A stretch of DNA of 64,000 bases from Xestospongia muta (GCA_963693285.1 OY848918.1:8807156-8871155); one strand, 5' to 3'. Counted from the first letter of the stretch, positions 34,548 through 63,373 are shown. Program-made: numbers and translations. Notes: a model not told the origin generated them from the letters alone.

Positions 34548-35870
34548 AAAGGTCAAATATTGTCATGTCTATAGGTCACTCACCAAATCAACACATCTCA
34601 TACTCTAGTCAATTAATACAGAAAACAACACACTCCCACAACAACAAACATTTCATAATCCCAAATAGAACTACTCAATATGTACACCTACAAGATGTAC
34701 ACCTATAAGAACAAGAACACTAATGTCTACTTCCTATAGTACAAATGTTTGTCAAGGCTTATTAATTAATTCTGAATACATTGAATAGCCAGACATTTCT
34801 TACTAGAATTCTCTCAATACCTATACATAATATATACATAGATACATGTACTAAGCCATTGTCAAATAATGTACATGTACATTATAGACACTTTTGTCTA
34901 GTTACTTTATAATGACAAAGTTGTAGGACATAACAGCAAACTTTTCTAACCACCTGACCAAACTGTTGTGCAATTATAATTGTCAAATATTCAACTGTTG
35001 ATACCAAACCAGGCCTCTAGCTATGACAAAATGTAGTACGGCTATTGTGTCACTTGATTACACAATGAAGCTTTATTATGAGTGTTCTAGTATGAGGTCA
35101 AGAAAACAGAAGAGCATCTGATGAAACTAACACTATGTAGCTGATTATATGGTAAAATACATTGAACCATGTACTATTTCAACTGTACACTATATGTAGT
35201 GATGTAGTATGTTACTATCTTGCTCAGTAACTACATAAGTCATACCATTGGAGTAAAATTATTTTAAGGCAGATGTACTCTATCTCTCTATATGTACAAG
35301 TAAGGAAACTGTTAGAAGGAGCTATGATCACCAATAATAAATGACAAATGCATCACCAAATATTTAGCTGAAAAATAGCATGTTCTATTATTAGAATAAA
35401 AAGTTCTATTAATAGCTTAAAAGCTAGTGACATCATTGTAAACCAGGTGTATGGTTATCAAATGAGTTATAGTTTCAGTTTGTGTAGACAAAAGATAAAC
35501 TAAGCAAACACTTTTAATGGACACTGATGAAATGATATATTATTTCATGTGTGTTGATGATGTAATGTTTCCTTTTCAAAACAAAACTATCTGCGTGTAA
35601 GACTACCTCACACATCAAGGAATAACAAGGGATTCATAGCACATGATACTATTGAAGTTGACCAATACCACTCCATATACGCCTACACTTCATTAAAGAC
35701 AATAAAACATATTTCAATGAAATACACATTTACCACTTCACAAACCAGTAAACTACAAATAAAACATAAAAAGATCTAGTTCCAAGAAATACAACTGTCA
35801 TATATGTTACCCCACTACAAGGGATCAAGGCATAACTATAACTGAATTACAAAGATTAGATTTCAATCTT
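34548..35870. repeat. Copy of receptor intron-1 segment (partner of 52988-54410)
   Basis: About 1.3 kb closely matching the first intron of the receptor gene in the same orientation. Near 35870 (GATTAGATTTCAATCTT) it switches abruptly to TRIM 5'-flank sequence, so TRIM copy 5 sits beside a piece of a lost receptor gene. Confidence 0.8.
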
Positions 35871-36069
35871 ATCTACCTACTAAATGAGCTGGCACTAGAA
35901 GAATTATAACTTGCTCTTTGATTGTTGTCATTGCAGTAGGTACTAACATAATCTAAGCAATATAACTACTGACAATTTATGTAGTGTACATAAATTATAA
36001 CTGATATAGGAAGTATATTAAGATTATAATAACTATATATGTAACATTACCACTCCCTCAACTCAGAAG

Positions 36070-37839
36070 ATGGCTACCCCATCAGTTGTTCCTGCTAGTA
36101 ATCTCAAGTGTAGTATTTGTTTGGACCTCTTTAGTGATCCTCGTGTTCTTCCTTGTCTTCATATATATTGTTTGAAGTGTCTACAAGGTCTAGTGAGTAA
36201 AGAGAAGAGTGACCTTAGTTGTCCTCAATGTAGAGCTAAACATGAGATACCGAAAGGAGACGTGGCTAATTATCTTCGCGATCTCTCTATTATACCAGAG
36301 TTAGAGGCAGCTAAAGCTACCACAAAGAAAGAGACAAAGATGTGTGGTTTATGTACCTCTGGTGAGGTAGCGGTAGGTTATTGTCAAGACTGTGGTGAGA
36401 ATTTGTGTAGTTATTGTCAAGACATGCACAAGAAAGTAAAAATGTTTGCTACTCACAAAATCATTTCAACAGATACAACCTCATTGACGATTACATATGC
36501 TACCAATAAGCCTGTTTTATGCCCTCATCACCCAAAATATGAGCTAGAGATCTTTTGTAAGACATGCGATACACTGGTATGTTCTATGTGTATGTTAAAA
36601 ACTACTCATAAAGGACATAGCTATGACTTCTTGAAGAATGTTCAAGATAAGTTGATGAAACGAATTAAATCAACAACCCAAAGCATGAAGGCAAAGGGAA
36701 AAGAATTCAAATCTCGTCTTGTTTCAGTTGAGAAATTTGAACAGCGGGTGTGTAGTCGACGTGATAAGCTTGAAACTGAGATAAATGCTGTTTGTGATGA
36801 GTATATATCAAAAATACAAGCAATGAAAGAGGAGCTTCTAAAACAAGTTGAGTCTAAGTTCACTGAAGACAGCAAGATAATATGGGCAACTAAAAATCAT
36901 CTTGAATTGTTATTATCCCAAGTTGAGAGTTGTCAAGCATTTAGTGAACGTTACCAACAACAAAATAGTGAAGGGCAGATGTTATCACTGTTGAATCAAC
37001 TTCTTCACCGTCTAACAGAGCTTGATAGTGCAGTTGCTGATACATCAGTAATATTTAGTTCTACTATCCCACTTACTGATTTTAAAAAATCAGTTCTAAA
37101 TTTGTCAAGTCTTGGTACACTCTCTGTTGCTAAAGATGTTATGTTTACACAGGGTAGCCTTCAAGATACAGCTGAAATATATGAGGATGAGAAGACCACT
37201 CTTGTCTACATTCTAAATGAGCCAATAGCACACCTCGTGAAGTGGGAATGTAAATATGGTCGCAATAAAAAGTTGACATCAACTTGTCCTATAATGGTAG
37301 CCAGTGATAATCAATTAGAGATAGAATTCACTCCAACAGTATCAGGGACACATAGTTTTCAGCTAATACCAACTGGATGTCCAATAGTAGGAATTCAAAA
37401 ATTCACTCTTAGAGTCAAACAACATGTATCAAAGTTTGAAGAATGTGAAGATGACATCTTGTGTCCTATAATTTGTGACAAGGAAAGTTCAGAATCAAGT
37501 TGTGATGAGGATATCTCGGGTCAAACAATATCAAAGTTTTTGGAAAGTTCAGAATCAAGTTGTGATGAGGATATCTCGGCTCAAACAATACCAAAGTTAA
37601 AAACTGTGACTATTGATGAGGAAAGTTCAGAATCAAGTTATGACGAGGAAATTTCACCAAACAGAACAGTTTTGCCAGGCAGTTTTTGGTCAACTACGTC
37701 AAGTTACAGAAAACCTATAACTATTGGTGATCGAATGAAACATGGACTTAACTTCGTATGTGGTAATGAAGATGATGGTCCTAGAAATTTAAGAACTGTC
37801 GGTCGTTCTAAAAGAAGTTATAATTACAGAGTTAAATGA
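36070..37839 (+). CDS. TRIM-like RING/B-box/filamin protein with degenerate MIB/HERC2 domain, copy 5
   Basis: 589 codons, single exon. RING, two B-boxes, coiled coil and filamin-like domain as in copy 3, with more substitutions in the B-boxes (CGENLCSYCQDMH). The linker carries a different acidic repeat, ESSESSCDEDIS, three times (about 37486-37650). The MIB/HERC2 start is altered (ITIGDRMKHGLNF), and the frame ends at a TGA where copy 3 has the Trp of VVRWDG; the next codons (to 37908) still read NQYDYRWGSQSKY in frame. So a single TGG-to-TGA change probably removed the domain's end. RING and B-box ligands are all present. Confidence 0.85.
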   Translation: MATPSVVPASNLKCSICLDLFSDPRVLPCLHIYCLKCLQGLVSKEKSDLSCPQCRAKHEIPKGDVANYLRDLSIIPELEAAKATTKKETKMCGLCTSGEVAVGYCQDCGENLCSYCQDMHKKVKMFATHKIISTDTTSLTITYATNKPVLCPHHPKYELEIFCKTCDTLVCSMCMLKTTHKGHSYDFLKNVQDKLMKRIKSTTQSMKAKGKEFKSRLVSVEKFEQRVCSRRDKLETEINAVCDEYISKIQAMKEELLKQVESKFTEDSKIIWATKNHLELLLSQVESCQAFSERYQQQNSEGQMLSLLNQLLHRLTELDSAVADTSVIFSSTIPLTDFKKSVLNLSSLGTLSVAKDVMFTQGSLQDTAEIYEDEKTTLVYILNEPIAHLVKWECKYGRNKKLTSTCPIMVASDNQLEIEFTPTVSGTHSFQLIPTGCPIVGIQKFTLRVKQHVSKFEECEDDILCPIICDKESSESSCDEDISGQTISKFLESSESSCDEDISAQTIPKLKTVTIDEESSESSYDEEISPNRTVLPGSFWSTTSSYRKPITIGDRMKHGLNFVCGNEDDGPRNLRTVGRSKRSYNYRVK

Positions 37840-38149
37840 GATGGTATAACAAATCAATATGATTATCGTTGGGGGAGTCAAAGCAAATATAAGCCGGAAC
37901 TAATTTAAGATAATTTTGTAGTAACAATTACATTTGAATGTTCTTTTTCAACTTTCATGTGCCAGATAATTGTAAGGTTATTTTGAACAACTTGTCATGT
38001 TCATGTGTATTATGTGTGTGTGAGTTTCATTGTGTGTATGACCTTTTCTGTTTGCATGCCAAGCAGTCCTAATATTGTTTTGATCTTTTTGGACATATGA
38101 TGTGTCTTTGATGGATATGTTTGTTTCCATTGTTCCATTCCAGAACAGA

Positions 38150-38245
38150 TAACCTCAGTTGTTCTAAACGGCTAAATCGTACAGTTCATAAGATACCAAA
38201 AGGTGGTGTGGGTGATTATTACTCACTATTTTATCCTTAGTTAGA
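38150..38245 (+). pseudogene. TRIM RING relic 3
   Basis: A short, decayed match to the end of the RING and the following GGVGDYYS-like stretch (AACCTCAGTTGTTC...ATACCAAAAGGTGGTG). It lies 3' of TRIM copy 5 and before EF-hand copy D. Confidence 0.55.
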
Positions 38246-38570
38246 AGCATCCATGATTAACACAAGGACTTTATTTATTCAAGAATCTGTCAAAATATCT
38301 GTCAATATTAAGTACTATCCAATATTAAGTTTTAAGTTTTAAGATGATCAAGACAATACTGTAGGTTTGTATTTATTTTCAGTGATTTTATCAAAAAACT
38401 ATTTTTTTCAATGGATGATCATAAGCCATCCCTACATTTAATTTATTTTCTGATATATTCAATACTTTGTATTATTATGTTTGATCAGCTATTTTGGTAT
38501 TATTTAATTTAAGTGGGTGTAAAGAGAAACCATAAACCTGTTGATATTATTCTCAGGGTTACTGAGCAAT

Positions 38571-39299
38571 ATGGCAATGATAAGGAGGCTACTATTGACT
38601 GCTACTCAATACAATTATCCTCTTCTAAGTACTCCTATTATTATTACTTCTAGGAAGTACTCATTATCTGCAGATGAAAGTTTTGAATTGAAGCACAAAA
38701 AATTTTTCAAGGATACTCTTGGTGTTGATGTGGATAAAAAAGAAAAAGCAAGTCTCAAAAATGTATATGAACATATAGATTTGTATGCCAAAGAGAAGAC
38801 CTTTCATCCCAAAGATGTGGAAGCTTTTAGAAACAGGTAACATTTATTCTATAAATTCTAATTTTTAAGATATGAATATTTACTCAAATCGTTAAAATAT
38901 CTTGGATTTGCTGAAGGAAAAGAATTGTTGTTTGAAGAATTTTTTGAAAATTTACAAACTTCTTTTCAGAATGATGAAGTACATAATCATATATTGAAGT
39001 GTCAGTTGTATTTTGTTTTCCAGTCAACTGTTATGTCACTTGTTGATGAGGTTAGTGTAGACACTTTTAACTGTCTTGATTCTAATAAAGATGGTTTCAT
39101 CTCCTATGATGAGTGGCTAATCTATATGAGGCTTCTCAATTTTGGCTCAACAGAGGAAATGAGGCAAATGTTTGATGCATTGGATACCAATGGTGATGGT
39201 AAATTGAGCAGGGAAGAATTTGATCAAATCAATGATGCTTTCTGGCTCAATGCCCCAGGTGCTGAGACTACTGATGTCATGTATGGACCAGTTAACTAA
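38571..39299 (+). CDS. EF-hand protein, copy D, with predicted mitochondrial presequence
   Basis: join(38571..38836, 38870..38978, 39024..39299), 216 aa. The N-terminus MAMIRRLLLTATQYNYPLLS is Arg-rich, Ser/Thr-rich and without acids for about 33 residues, typical of a mitochondrial targeting signal (inference). The body follows: SLSADESFELKHKKFFKDTL, a degenerate first EF-hand, exon 2 with LKYLGFAEGKE, then loops DSNKDGFISYDEW and DTNGDGKLSREEF with all Ca2+ ligands. The usual AG acceptor of intron 1 (GAATAG in copy E) is mutated to GAATAT; an AG 24 nt upstream (TTTTTAAG) keeps the frame and leaves a 33-nt intron. Family: SCP/calexcitin-like, moderate confidence. An upstream in-frame ATG at 38541 exists but is not conserved. 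Confidence 0.75.
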
Positions 39300-40356
39300 A
39301 ACAGGAATTCTTGAAATTTTCGTTATAATTAGTTTTGTATGCTTCCCCTATTTTTTAAAAGTTATAATAAAGTGGCCATGGTTACAGATAATATGTCTTA
39401 TAACAGCTACAATACAAGTCAAATTGATGATTCATGTACACTCCTTCATTGAACACATATATGTAAGTAAGGACAAAAGGAATACACACAAGTTTCAGTG
39501 GTCAAGTTAAATAAATAAAATGTGTTGCTAATTAACCATAATCATATAGCATAACATATATGGCTTACTGCCTCAATAGTGTATGTGGTTTTAATGGTAA
39601 TATAGAATGTTGTTAGTAATATGGAGTTGACATAGCTATTAGTAAAGGTATGTGGTATATATATTGTAAGTAAGGACAAAAGGGGTACACACAAGAGGAT
39701 GTCTTTGCTTAAAAACAATTATTAGTAATGTCCTTAACATTGCCATTATCTTATCTAGTAGCCCTGAGAAGAATTATTAGATTAATTTTGATCATGATTG
39801 GGTGCAGTGGTCAAGTTAAATAAACTTAACCATATTAATTAACCATACTTACACACATACATACATACATACATACATATATACATACATACATACATAC
39901 ATATATATATATATATGGCTTTAATGGTAACATAGCATGGTTTAAACATATCATTAAAGAACAGTATGATAAACAAGAGCTGTCAAAGTGATATCACATA
40001 ATTATTTAAGTGTCTCAATTATGAAGTGAAGCTAGGGGTTTCAAGTTTCCATGTTACAATGTAATCAATTTAAGATTCCATGATTTATGATCTCTATGAA
40101 TACTTATCATTGAAACCCATTGGAACCGCTGGATATTATAGTATCCATTTATATCCAGCATTATCTTTGATCAAAACATAGATTAGGATCTACCATGTTA
40201 CAACCATACTAAAAGTTATAAAACAGTCATACTTACACGTGGTTATACGTGTCTACTTTATAAGTGTTTCTGTCCATGTGGTAAAGTGTAGTTCTCTATA
40301 TGTTCATGACTTGTTCAGTAAAGATTCTGTTTTGATTACCAATACAATTAATATCA
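39300..40356 (+). other. Intergenic, TRIM/EF-hand flank repeats and microsatellite
   Basis: Contains (CATA)n and TA runs at about 39855-39915 and a member of the dispersed repeat family at about 40030-40215. Parts of the EF-hand 3' flank occur twice (near 39460 and 39660). No gene. Confidence 0.5.
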
Positions 40357-40460
40357 AATGAGGCAAATGTTTGATACATTGAATATGAATGGTGATGGCA
40401 AATTGAGCAGGGAAGAGTTTGATCAAGTCAATGATGTTTGTTGGCTCAATGCCCTAGAAT
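40357..40460 (+). pseudogene. EF-hand exon 3 fragment, copy F
   Basis: About 100 bp matching the second Ca2+ loop region (MRQMFDTLNMNGDGKLSREE...) and following helix. The first loop and the C-terminal tail are missing. Confidence 0.75.
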
Positions 40461-40583
40461 ATTGCATGAGATCTCCATTAGTTTTGTATATTCCTCCTTA
40501 AATTAAAAAAAAAATTATAATATAGTTGATAGTAATATAGAATTGCATAGTTATTAGTAAAACATATGTATGAGGTGTAAAAC

Positions 40584-40800
40584 CAACAGGGTTTAATTGA
40601 TATTGAACAGTATAATGAGTAATTGGACTGGTTGTCTCATAGTTTGTAATAACTGGAGCCTAAGAGAGAAGAAGAGAGAGTGTATGTGTGCGTGTGAGTT
40701 GCTGTAGTACTGAAGTAATTACTGTAATACAATAAATCTTTTCTTTTTATTGTTAATATTTCATGTAATAATTATCAATGTTAATTTTTCCACAACTAAG
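40584..40800 (-). pseudogene. Relic of receptor FN3 exon and its upstream intron
   Basis: 40584-40666 matches the 5' part of the receptor exon 46994-47222 (minus strand APVI.NYETTSPITHYTVQYQ), with its acceptor CTCTTAG. Bases 40667-40800 match the intron beside it, but the pyrimidine tract is only about 30 nt and mixed, in contrast to 203 bp at 47229. It then runs into the EF-hand copy E 5' flank. Relic of a lost second receptor gene. Confidence 0.75.
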
Positions 40801-40894
40801 TTCCAAAGTTAATAGCAATCAATTAATGTGTAAAATTATAGTTTCTATTGTAGTACATTTCATCTATATGACATGTTATGTACTAACAGAATGC

Positions 40895-40985
40895 TACATA
40901 TTGGTATCACGTGACTCGGTGGGCGTTAAGAGAAACCATAAAACTGTCAATGAGAATACAAATTAAATATTCTCAGCCAACGAGC
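40895..40985 (+). promoter_or_regulatory. Conserved 5' flank of EF-hand copies (possible promoter)
   Basis: The block TATTGGTATCACGTGACTCGG...AGAGAAACCATAAA is shared with the flanks at 2590 and 32265. It includes a CACGTG/CATGTG E-box-like hexamer and a CATAAA that could serve as a TATA-like element. Conservation may simply reflect paralogy. Confidence 0.3.
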
Positions 40986-41068
40986 AAAGTGGTAATAATA
41001 AGGAGGCTACTCTGACTACTACTCAATACGAATATCCTCTTATACGTGCTCCTATTATTATTATTTCT

Positions 41069-41717
41069 ATGATGAGCTCACTATCTGCAGATGAAAGTTT
41101 CAAATTGAAGCACAAAAAATTTTTTGAAGAGACTCTTGGTGTTGATGTGGATAAAAAAGAAAAAGCAAGTTTCAAAAAAGTGTATGAACATATAGATTTG
41201 TATGCCAAAGAAAAGAGCTTTGATCCCAAGGATGTGGAAGCTTTTAGAAACAGGTAACATTTATCCTATAAATTCTCAGTTTTATGATATGAATAGTTTA
41301 ATCAAAGCGTTAAAGTATCTTGGATTTTCTGATGAAAAAGATTTGTCATTTGAAGAATACTTTGAAAATTTAAAAGGTTCTCTTCAGAATAATAAAGTAC
41401 ATGATCATATATTGAAGTGTTAGTTGTATTTTGTTTTTCAGTCTACAATTGCGTCACTTTCTCATGATGCTGTTATGGGTGTTTTTAACTGTCTTGATTC
41501 TAATAAAGATGGTTTCATCTCCTACGATGAGTGGCTAATCTATATGAGGCTTCTCAATTTTGGCTCAACAGAGGAAATGAGGCAAATGTTTGATGCATTG
41601 GATACCAATAGTGATGGTAAATTGAGCAGGGAAGAGTTTGATCAAGTCAATAGATCTTTCTGGCTCAATGCCCCAGGTGCTGAGACTACCGACGTCATGT
41701 ATGGACCTGTTAACTAG
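41069..41717 (+). CDS. EF-hand protein, copy E (no leader)
   Basis: join(41069..41253, 41297..41396, 41442..41717), 186 aa; introns of 43 and 45 nt, donors GTAACA and GTACAT. The presequence start codon has changed (ATGGCAATG to GTGGTAATA), so the first usable ATG gives MMSSLSADESF, as in copy C. Degenerate first EF-hand (DVDKKEKASF), exon 2 LKYLGFSDEKD, then complete loops DSNKDGFISYDEW and DTNSDGKLSREEF and the C-terminal APGAETTDVMYGPVN. Probably a soluble Ca2+-binding protein of the SCP/calexcitin type; cellular location would differ from copy D if the leader is real. Confidence 0.78.
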
Positions 41718-43030
41718 ATCAGGAATTCTTGAAATTTCCATTAGTTTTGTTTGAAATTTTCATTAGTTTTGTATGAATCTCCACTATTTTTGTATGCTCC
41801 CCCCTTATTTTTTTTTATAAATTATAACAAAGTTGTTAGTAATAATATAGAATTGACATAGTACAACAGGACAGAATTATGTAGATTTCAACTATTGTTT
41901 TAATAGTCAAAGATAGTTGTGCATGCATGAGATCTAGATATGTGGATTATTTTGCCATGTTGGTATGCTGTGTTAGTATTAAGCAGCAAATTATACAATC
42001 AGTAACTCATGTGAACTCTAGATTCCATAGTGTTTCATCCACGTAAGCTAGAAATTAGTTTGCTAAAGTAACACTTTTACATGCAGTATATAATAAAAGT
42101 AATGCCCGTTCTTTAGGTTACACTTTCATCAAGCCTGTAAAAGAAAGACTGCTGTACTACAAATACTTTATTAGGCCTATTTTGTTATGAAGTGAAACTA
42201 TGCGTTCCAGGTTTCCATGTTACAATGTAATCAGTTTAGGATTCCATGATTTGTGATCTCCATGAATACTTTATCATTGAAACCCATTACAAATAATGAA
42301 ACCCATTGGAACCACTGGATATTAGTATTCATCAATTATCTATGACAAAAATACCAGGATCTACTATGTATGTGGTTTCTGCAGTTATTGCAGTGCTGGT
42401 AATACTGACACTATGTTTGGACCAGTTAACCAGAATGTGAATTCTTGAGATCTCCAATACGTTTCTATGAAATTTCCATTAGTTTTGTATGCTCTCCCCT
42501 TTTTAAGAATTGTAATAAAGCAGTTACAGATGAGATGTCTTATAACAGTTACAATACAAGTCAAGTTGATGAATCATGTACACTCCTTCAATGGACACAG
42601 TGTAATATATTGTATGATAATAAGATATATCACTGTTAATATAGACTGATTGTTTTAACCAACTAAATGGGGTCACTCTGGCGTTCTGTACATCACTACA
42701 AAATACATTGAAATGTGTTGACAATACATGCATGCTGTTTTGATTACTAGATTACTAATATAATTACTAGGAATTGACAGTTCATTTACTTTAACATCTT
42801 AGAAAGGACAACTATGTGGTATGTAGGACTGTCCTGTTATAAGTTCCATATAACAGCTTTCATATACAGGTCCAGCATCCATGAAAATATTTGTTTAACT
42901 AATGAGCCATTAAGCAATATCTTACCAGAACTCTACCAAACAAAACAAAACATTCATCTTCAGTTTTGTCAGGTGGTTTTTCCTCAACTTTATCTTGTCT
43001 TCTTCCTGTTTATAGTACACTTCCTACAAC
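41718..43030 (+). other. Intergenic, EF-hand 3' flank, dispersed repeat and tail relic
   Basis: 41865-42180 repeats at 33165-33460. A dispersed repeat member lies at about 42200-42370, and an EF-hand tail relic at about 42385-42435 (GACACTATGTTTGGACCAG). No intact gene. Confidence 0.5.
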
Positions 43031-43250
43031 ATCAAGTTACAGAAAACATATTATACTATTGGTGATCGAGTGAAATATGGATCTAACTTGAAATATGATA
43101 ATGAGGATGACAGTCCTGGGAATGTAAGTACTGTAGTTGGCCATAGTACTAAAAGAGGTTATAATTAAAGAGTAAAATGGGATGGAATAACAATTCAACA
43201 TGATATGTTGGGGAAGTCAAAGCAAATATGAGCTGGACTAGTTTAAGATA
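43031..43250 (+). pseudogene. MIB/HERC2 domain relic of a TRIM-like gene
   Basis: Fragment beginning like the last part of TRIM copy 5 (ACATCAAGTTACAGAAAAC...) and running through GDRVKYGSNL..., an in-frame stop after the RGYN codons, and the degenerate end of the domain. No RING or B-box lies upstream within 1.3 kb. Confidence 0.75.
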
Positions 43251-43344
43251 ATTTTGTAGTAACAATTACATTTGAATGTTCTTTTTTCACCTTCATGTAC
43301 CAGATAGTTTTAAGATTATTTTGAACAATTTATTATGTTCATGC

Positions 43345-43584
43345 ACTGCAAAAATTAATTGGTTGTTTTAACTAATACATGATTATACAGGTTGCATATA
43401 CAAATTATAAACATAATATTATTTTGATTACTGATCTACTATGAGATTGATGGTATATAGCTACATAAACAGTAATACATTAGTAATGAAAACAGTATTA
43501 TGATTACTTTTTCAACAAAAATAAGTTTGTAATCGCAATCTTTATAACCAAATCATGGTTAAATCAACCATCATTTTTTGCAGC
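43345..43584. mobile_element. Possible MITE (about 240 bp)
   Basis: Ends CACTGCAAAAATTAATTGG and (inverted) CGCTGCAAAAAATGATGG. It interrupts sequence that is continuous at 38000 (TGTTCATGTGTATTATG), with a TG repeated at the junctions. A diverged relative is at about 33590-33826. No coding capacity. Confidence 0.5.
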
Positions 43585-43822
43585 GTGTGTATGCACATGT
43601 TTCGTTATATTCTAATATTGTATGCAACTACTCAAGGTGACGAATAAAATTAATCTGCATGCGTCAATCGCTGATGCATTTAGCAACCAATAAATAAATT
43701 AAATGCTATGATATTGGTCATGTCTAATTGAGGCACCTTCATTCTAGCATTCCAGAAACATTTCTTAGTAGTACCACAAATCTTTCCAGTCTTAAAACAA
43801 AACCATTGTAATAGAATCATCA

Positions 43823-44030
43823 ACACAATCTTAAGATGATTGTTTAAATGTATTAGTTTGGAGCTCATTAGTGATCCTCATATTCCTCCTTGTCTTCATA
43901 CTTATTGTCTGAAGTGTCTTTTGAGTAATCAGAAGAATGACCTCAGTATTCCTCACTGTACAGTTCATGAGATACCAAAAGGAGGTGTGGCTAATTATTA
44001 CTCTCTATTACCTTAGTTAGAAGCAGCCAT
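43823..44030 (+). pseudogene. TRIM RING relic 2
   Basis: Near copy of the relic at 30198 (CTTGTCTTCATACTTATTGTCTG region, then GGAGGTGTGGCTAATTATT). It forms the left end of the duplicated block 44031-45800. Confidence 0.7.
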
Positions 44031-45361
44031 GGTTAGCTCAAGGACTTTATTTATTCAAGTGTCTGTCAAAGTATCTGTCAAGAGTACTATTCAATATTAA
44101 GTTTTAAGATGATCAAGGCAGGTAAATACTGGAGGTTTGTATTTTTTATATTATTTTCAATGGATGATCATAAGCCACCCCTACATTTAATTTATTTTCT
44201 GATATATTCAATACTTGAGAAAGAGACTTGAGTGTTTGGGTAGATTAGTGTTTTGAATGTTCATTTTTATTTTACCAATATTCAATACTTTGTATTATTA
44301 TGTGTCTTTACTTATTGTATCATTTTATTTGTTTTACTTTAAAATGTCCAAACTGTCAAAGAGGGGTGTGTGTCAGTAAGGAGCAATCACCAATGTTACC
44401 CGTAATGTTTGTTCACTAGGATAAGGTACATAGAGAAACTTATATTTGTAATATAACATTTCAGTAATATCTAGTATATTCAGTTAATGTTACTAAACAT
44501 TAATAACATATTAGTAGTACTCTCATTATACTGGTAGGGATGGATGTTAATTTAAGACTATAGCTAAAGACTTTTTAATCAGTTTGTGATTAATACCCAA
44601 AAAATGGTAATCATTATTTTTAATCTTTACTTCTCTCGATGTATTTAAACCTTTGTATGTTATACAGTATAGAGCAAGATAAGTGAATGTACGAATTGTG
44701 GAGTTAAAAATGATCATTCATAGATCTAATTTAATTTTTATAGAAACATAATTATGAAAGTTTTGCTATCAAGAAAGTATTCAGCATTATTTCTCCATGC
44801 ATGTGTTATCAGTTCAGTAGAATTAATTCTATGCAATTGGAAAACTCATGTGGAAGTCACATATACTAGGACCAATCGAAATCATTGTCACTAAATTTAT
44901 CCAGTTAATGCTAACTTTATGATCATGTTCAGATATATTTTTGTTATTTTTGGACATAATTTAAAATTACAATGTGTGAATGTGTTAATGAAGTAATGGA
45001 TTATAATTTTAAATTTTAAGTATAATCTGTAAATTTTCACAATCACAAAAAATGCATAACAACTACTATGTACAATTTTGCCAATGAACTGATTATAATA
45101 CAAAATTATTAACATACAACAAAAACAACTACAATAAACAACTACAACAACATAACAAAACAACAATAATCAACTAAGTGACATTAAAAAGAGCAAAGAC
45201 AACAATTCCTATTATAATAATTATTATTATAACAGAAAATAAAACAAATCATAAATAATTGATCAGGTATTAGTAGATGGTTTTGATCGTTGTCATTATG
45301 TAAGGATGCTTTCAAAAAATCAAATCATATTCACTAGTACAAAGGCTATCGGTTACTATGG

Positions 45362-59438
<14,077 letters not shown>

Positions 59439-59800
59439 ATTGAAAAGGTAAGAAATTGCAACTTCAAACTAGCGATGATGACTAACGTATCCACGCAAAC
59501 TGTTCGAACCGGTTAAATCCGAAGTATCTTCTTAAAACAACTAATAGAGAGACTGCTCTTATAATATTCTTGATTTGAAAGTTCGGCCAAAAAATTGAAC
59601 TTCCTACTTCTCACGCTTGGAAGCTTTTATGCCAGGCACAATCAGATTGGCTAAGTAGTATACGGATCGTGTCCGTAATCTCCCACCTCAGATACAGTAT
59701 AACATGATTATAATTAGTAAATTATAATAATTAATTTTGTTACAATAATAATATTGAGGTTGTGTCATAAATATAAATAATTTCAAATTGTTATACACAA
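59439..59800 (-). promoter_or_regulatory. Intergenic region between chk1 3' end and receptor exon 1
   Basis: About 360 bp must hold the chk1 polyadenylation region and the receptor promoter, since both genes read leftward. AT-rich; no motif stands out. Confidence 0.35.
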
Positions 59801-63239
<3,439 letters not shown>

Positions 63240-63373
63240 TTTTTAGTAAATTTCCCGCTAAATGAGTACGCGCATGCGCATATTAGGTGTACATCATAAG
63301 CCATTAATTATATTGATATTCATGATGTAACCCACAATATCTTTAGTTGTTCTAAACACGTGGTCGACTAAAA
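63240..63373. promoter_or_regulatory. Divergent promoter of chk1 and DOMON gene, with E2F- and NRF1-like sites
   Basis: Only 134 bp separate the two start codons. TTTCCCGC (63251-63258) fits the E2F consensus, and the palindrome GCGCATGCGC (63270-63279) fits NRF1; CACGTG (63357-63362) is an E-box. E2F control of CHEK1 and NRF1 sites in divergent promoters are known in vertebrates. That they act here is inference. Confidence 0.6.

Noticed and set aside
38541..38570. Upstream ATG adding ten residues to EF-hand copy D
   Set aside because: Not conserved in copy A, and it would bury the Arg-rich leader start at 38571.
41254..41280. 26-nt intron between EF-hand exons 1 and 2 ending at TTCTCAG
   Set aside because: Leaves exon 2 out of phase; the AG at 41295-41296 (43-nt intron) restores phase in both copies C and E.
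44897..45166. 89-codon minus-strand frame rich in Tyr/Ile/Cys
   Set aside because: AT-rich region downstream of the receptor; the duplicate at 31.3-31.6 kb does not keep the frame.
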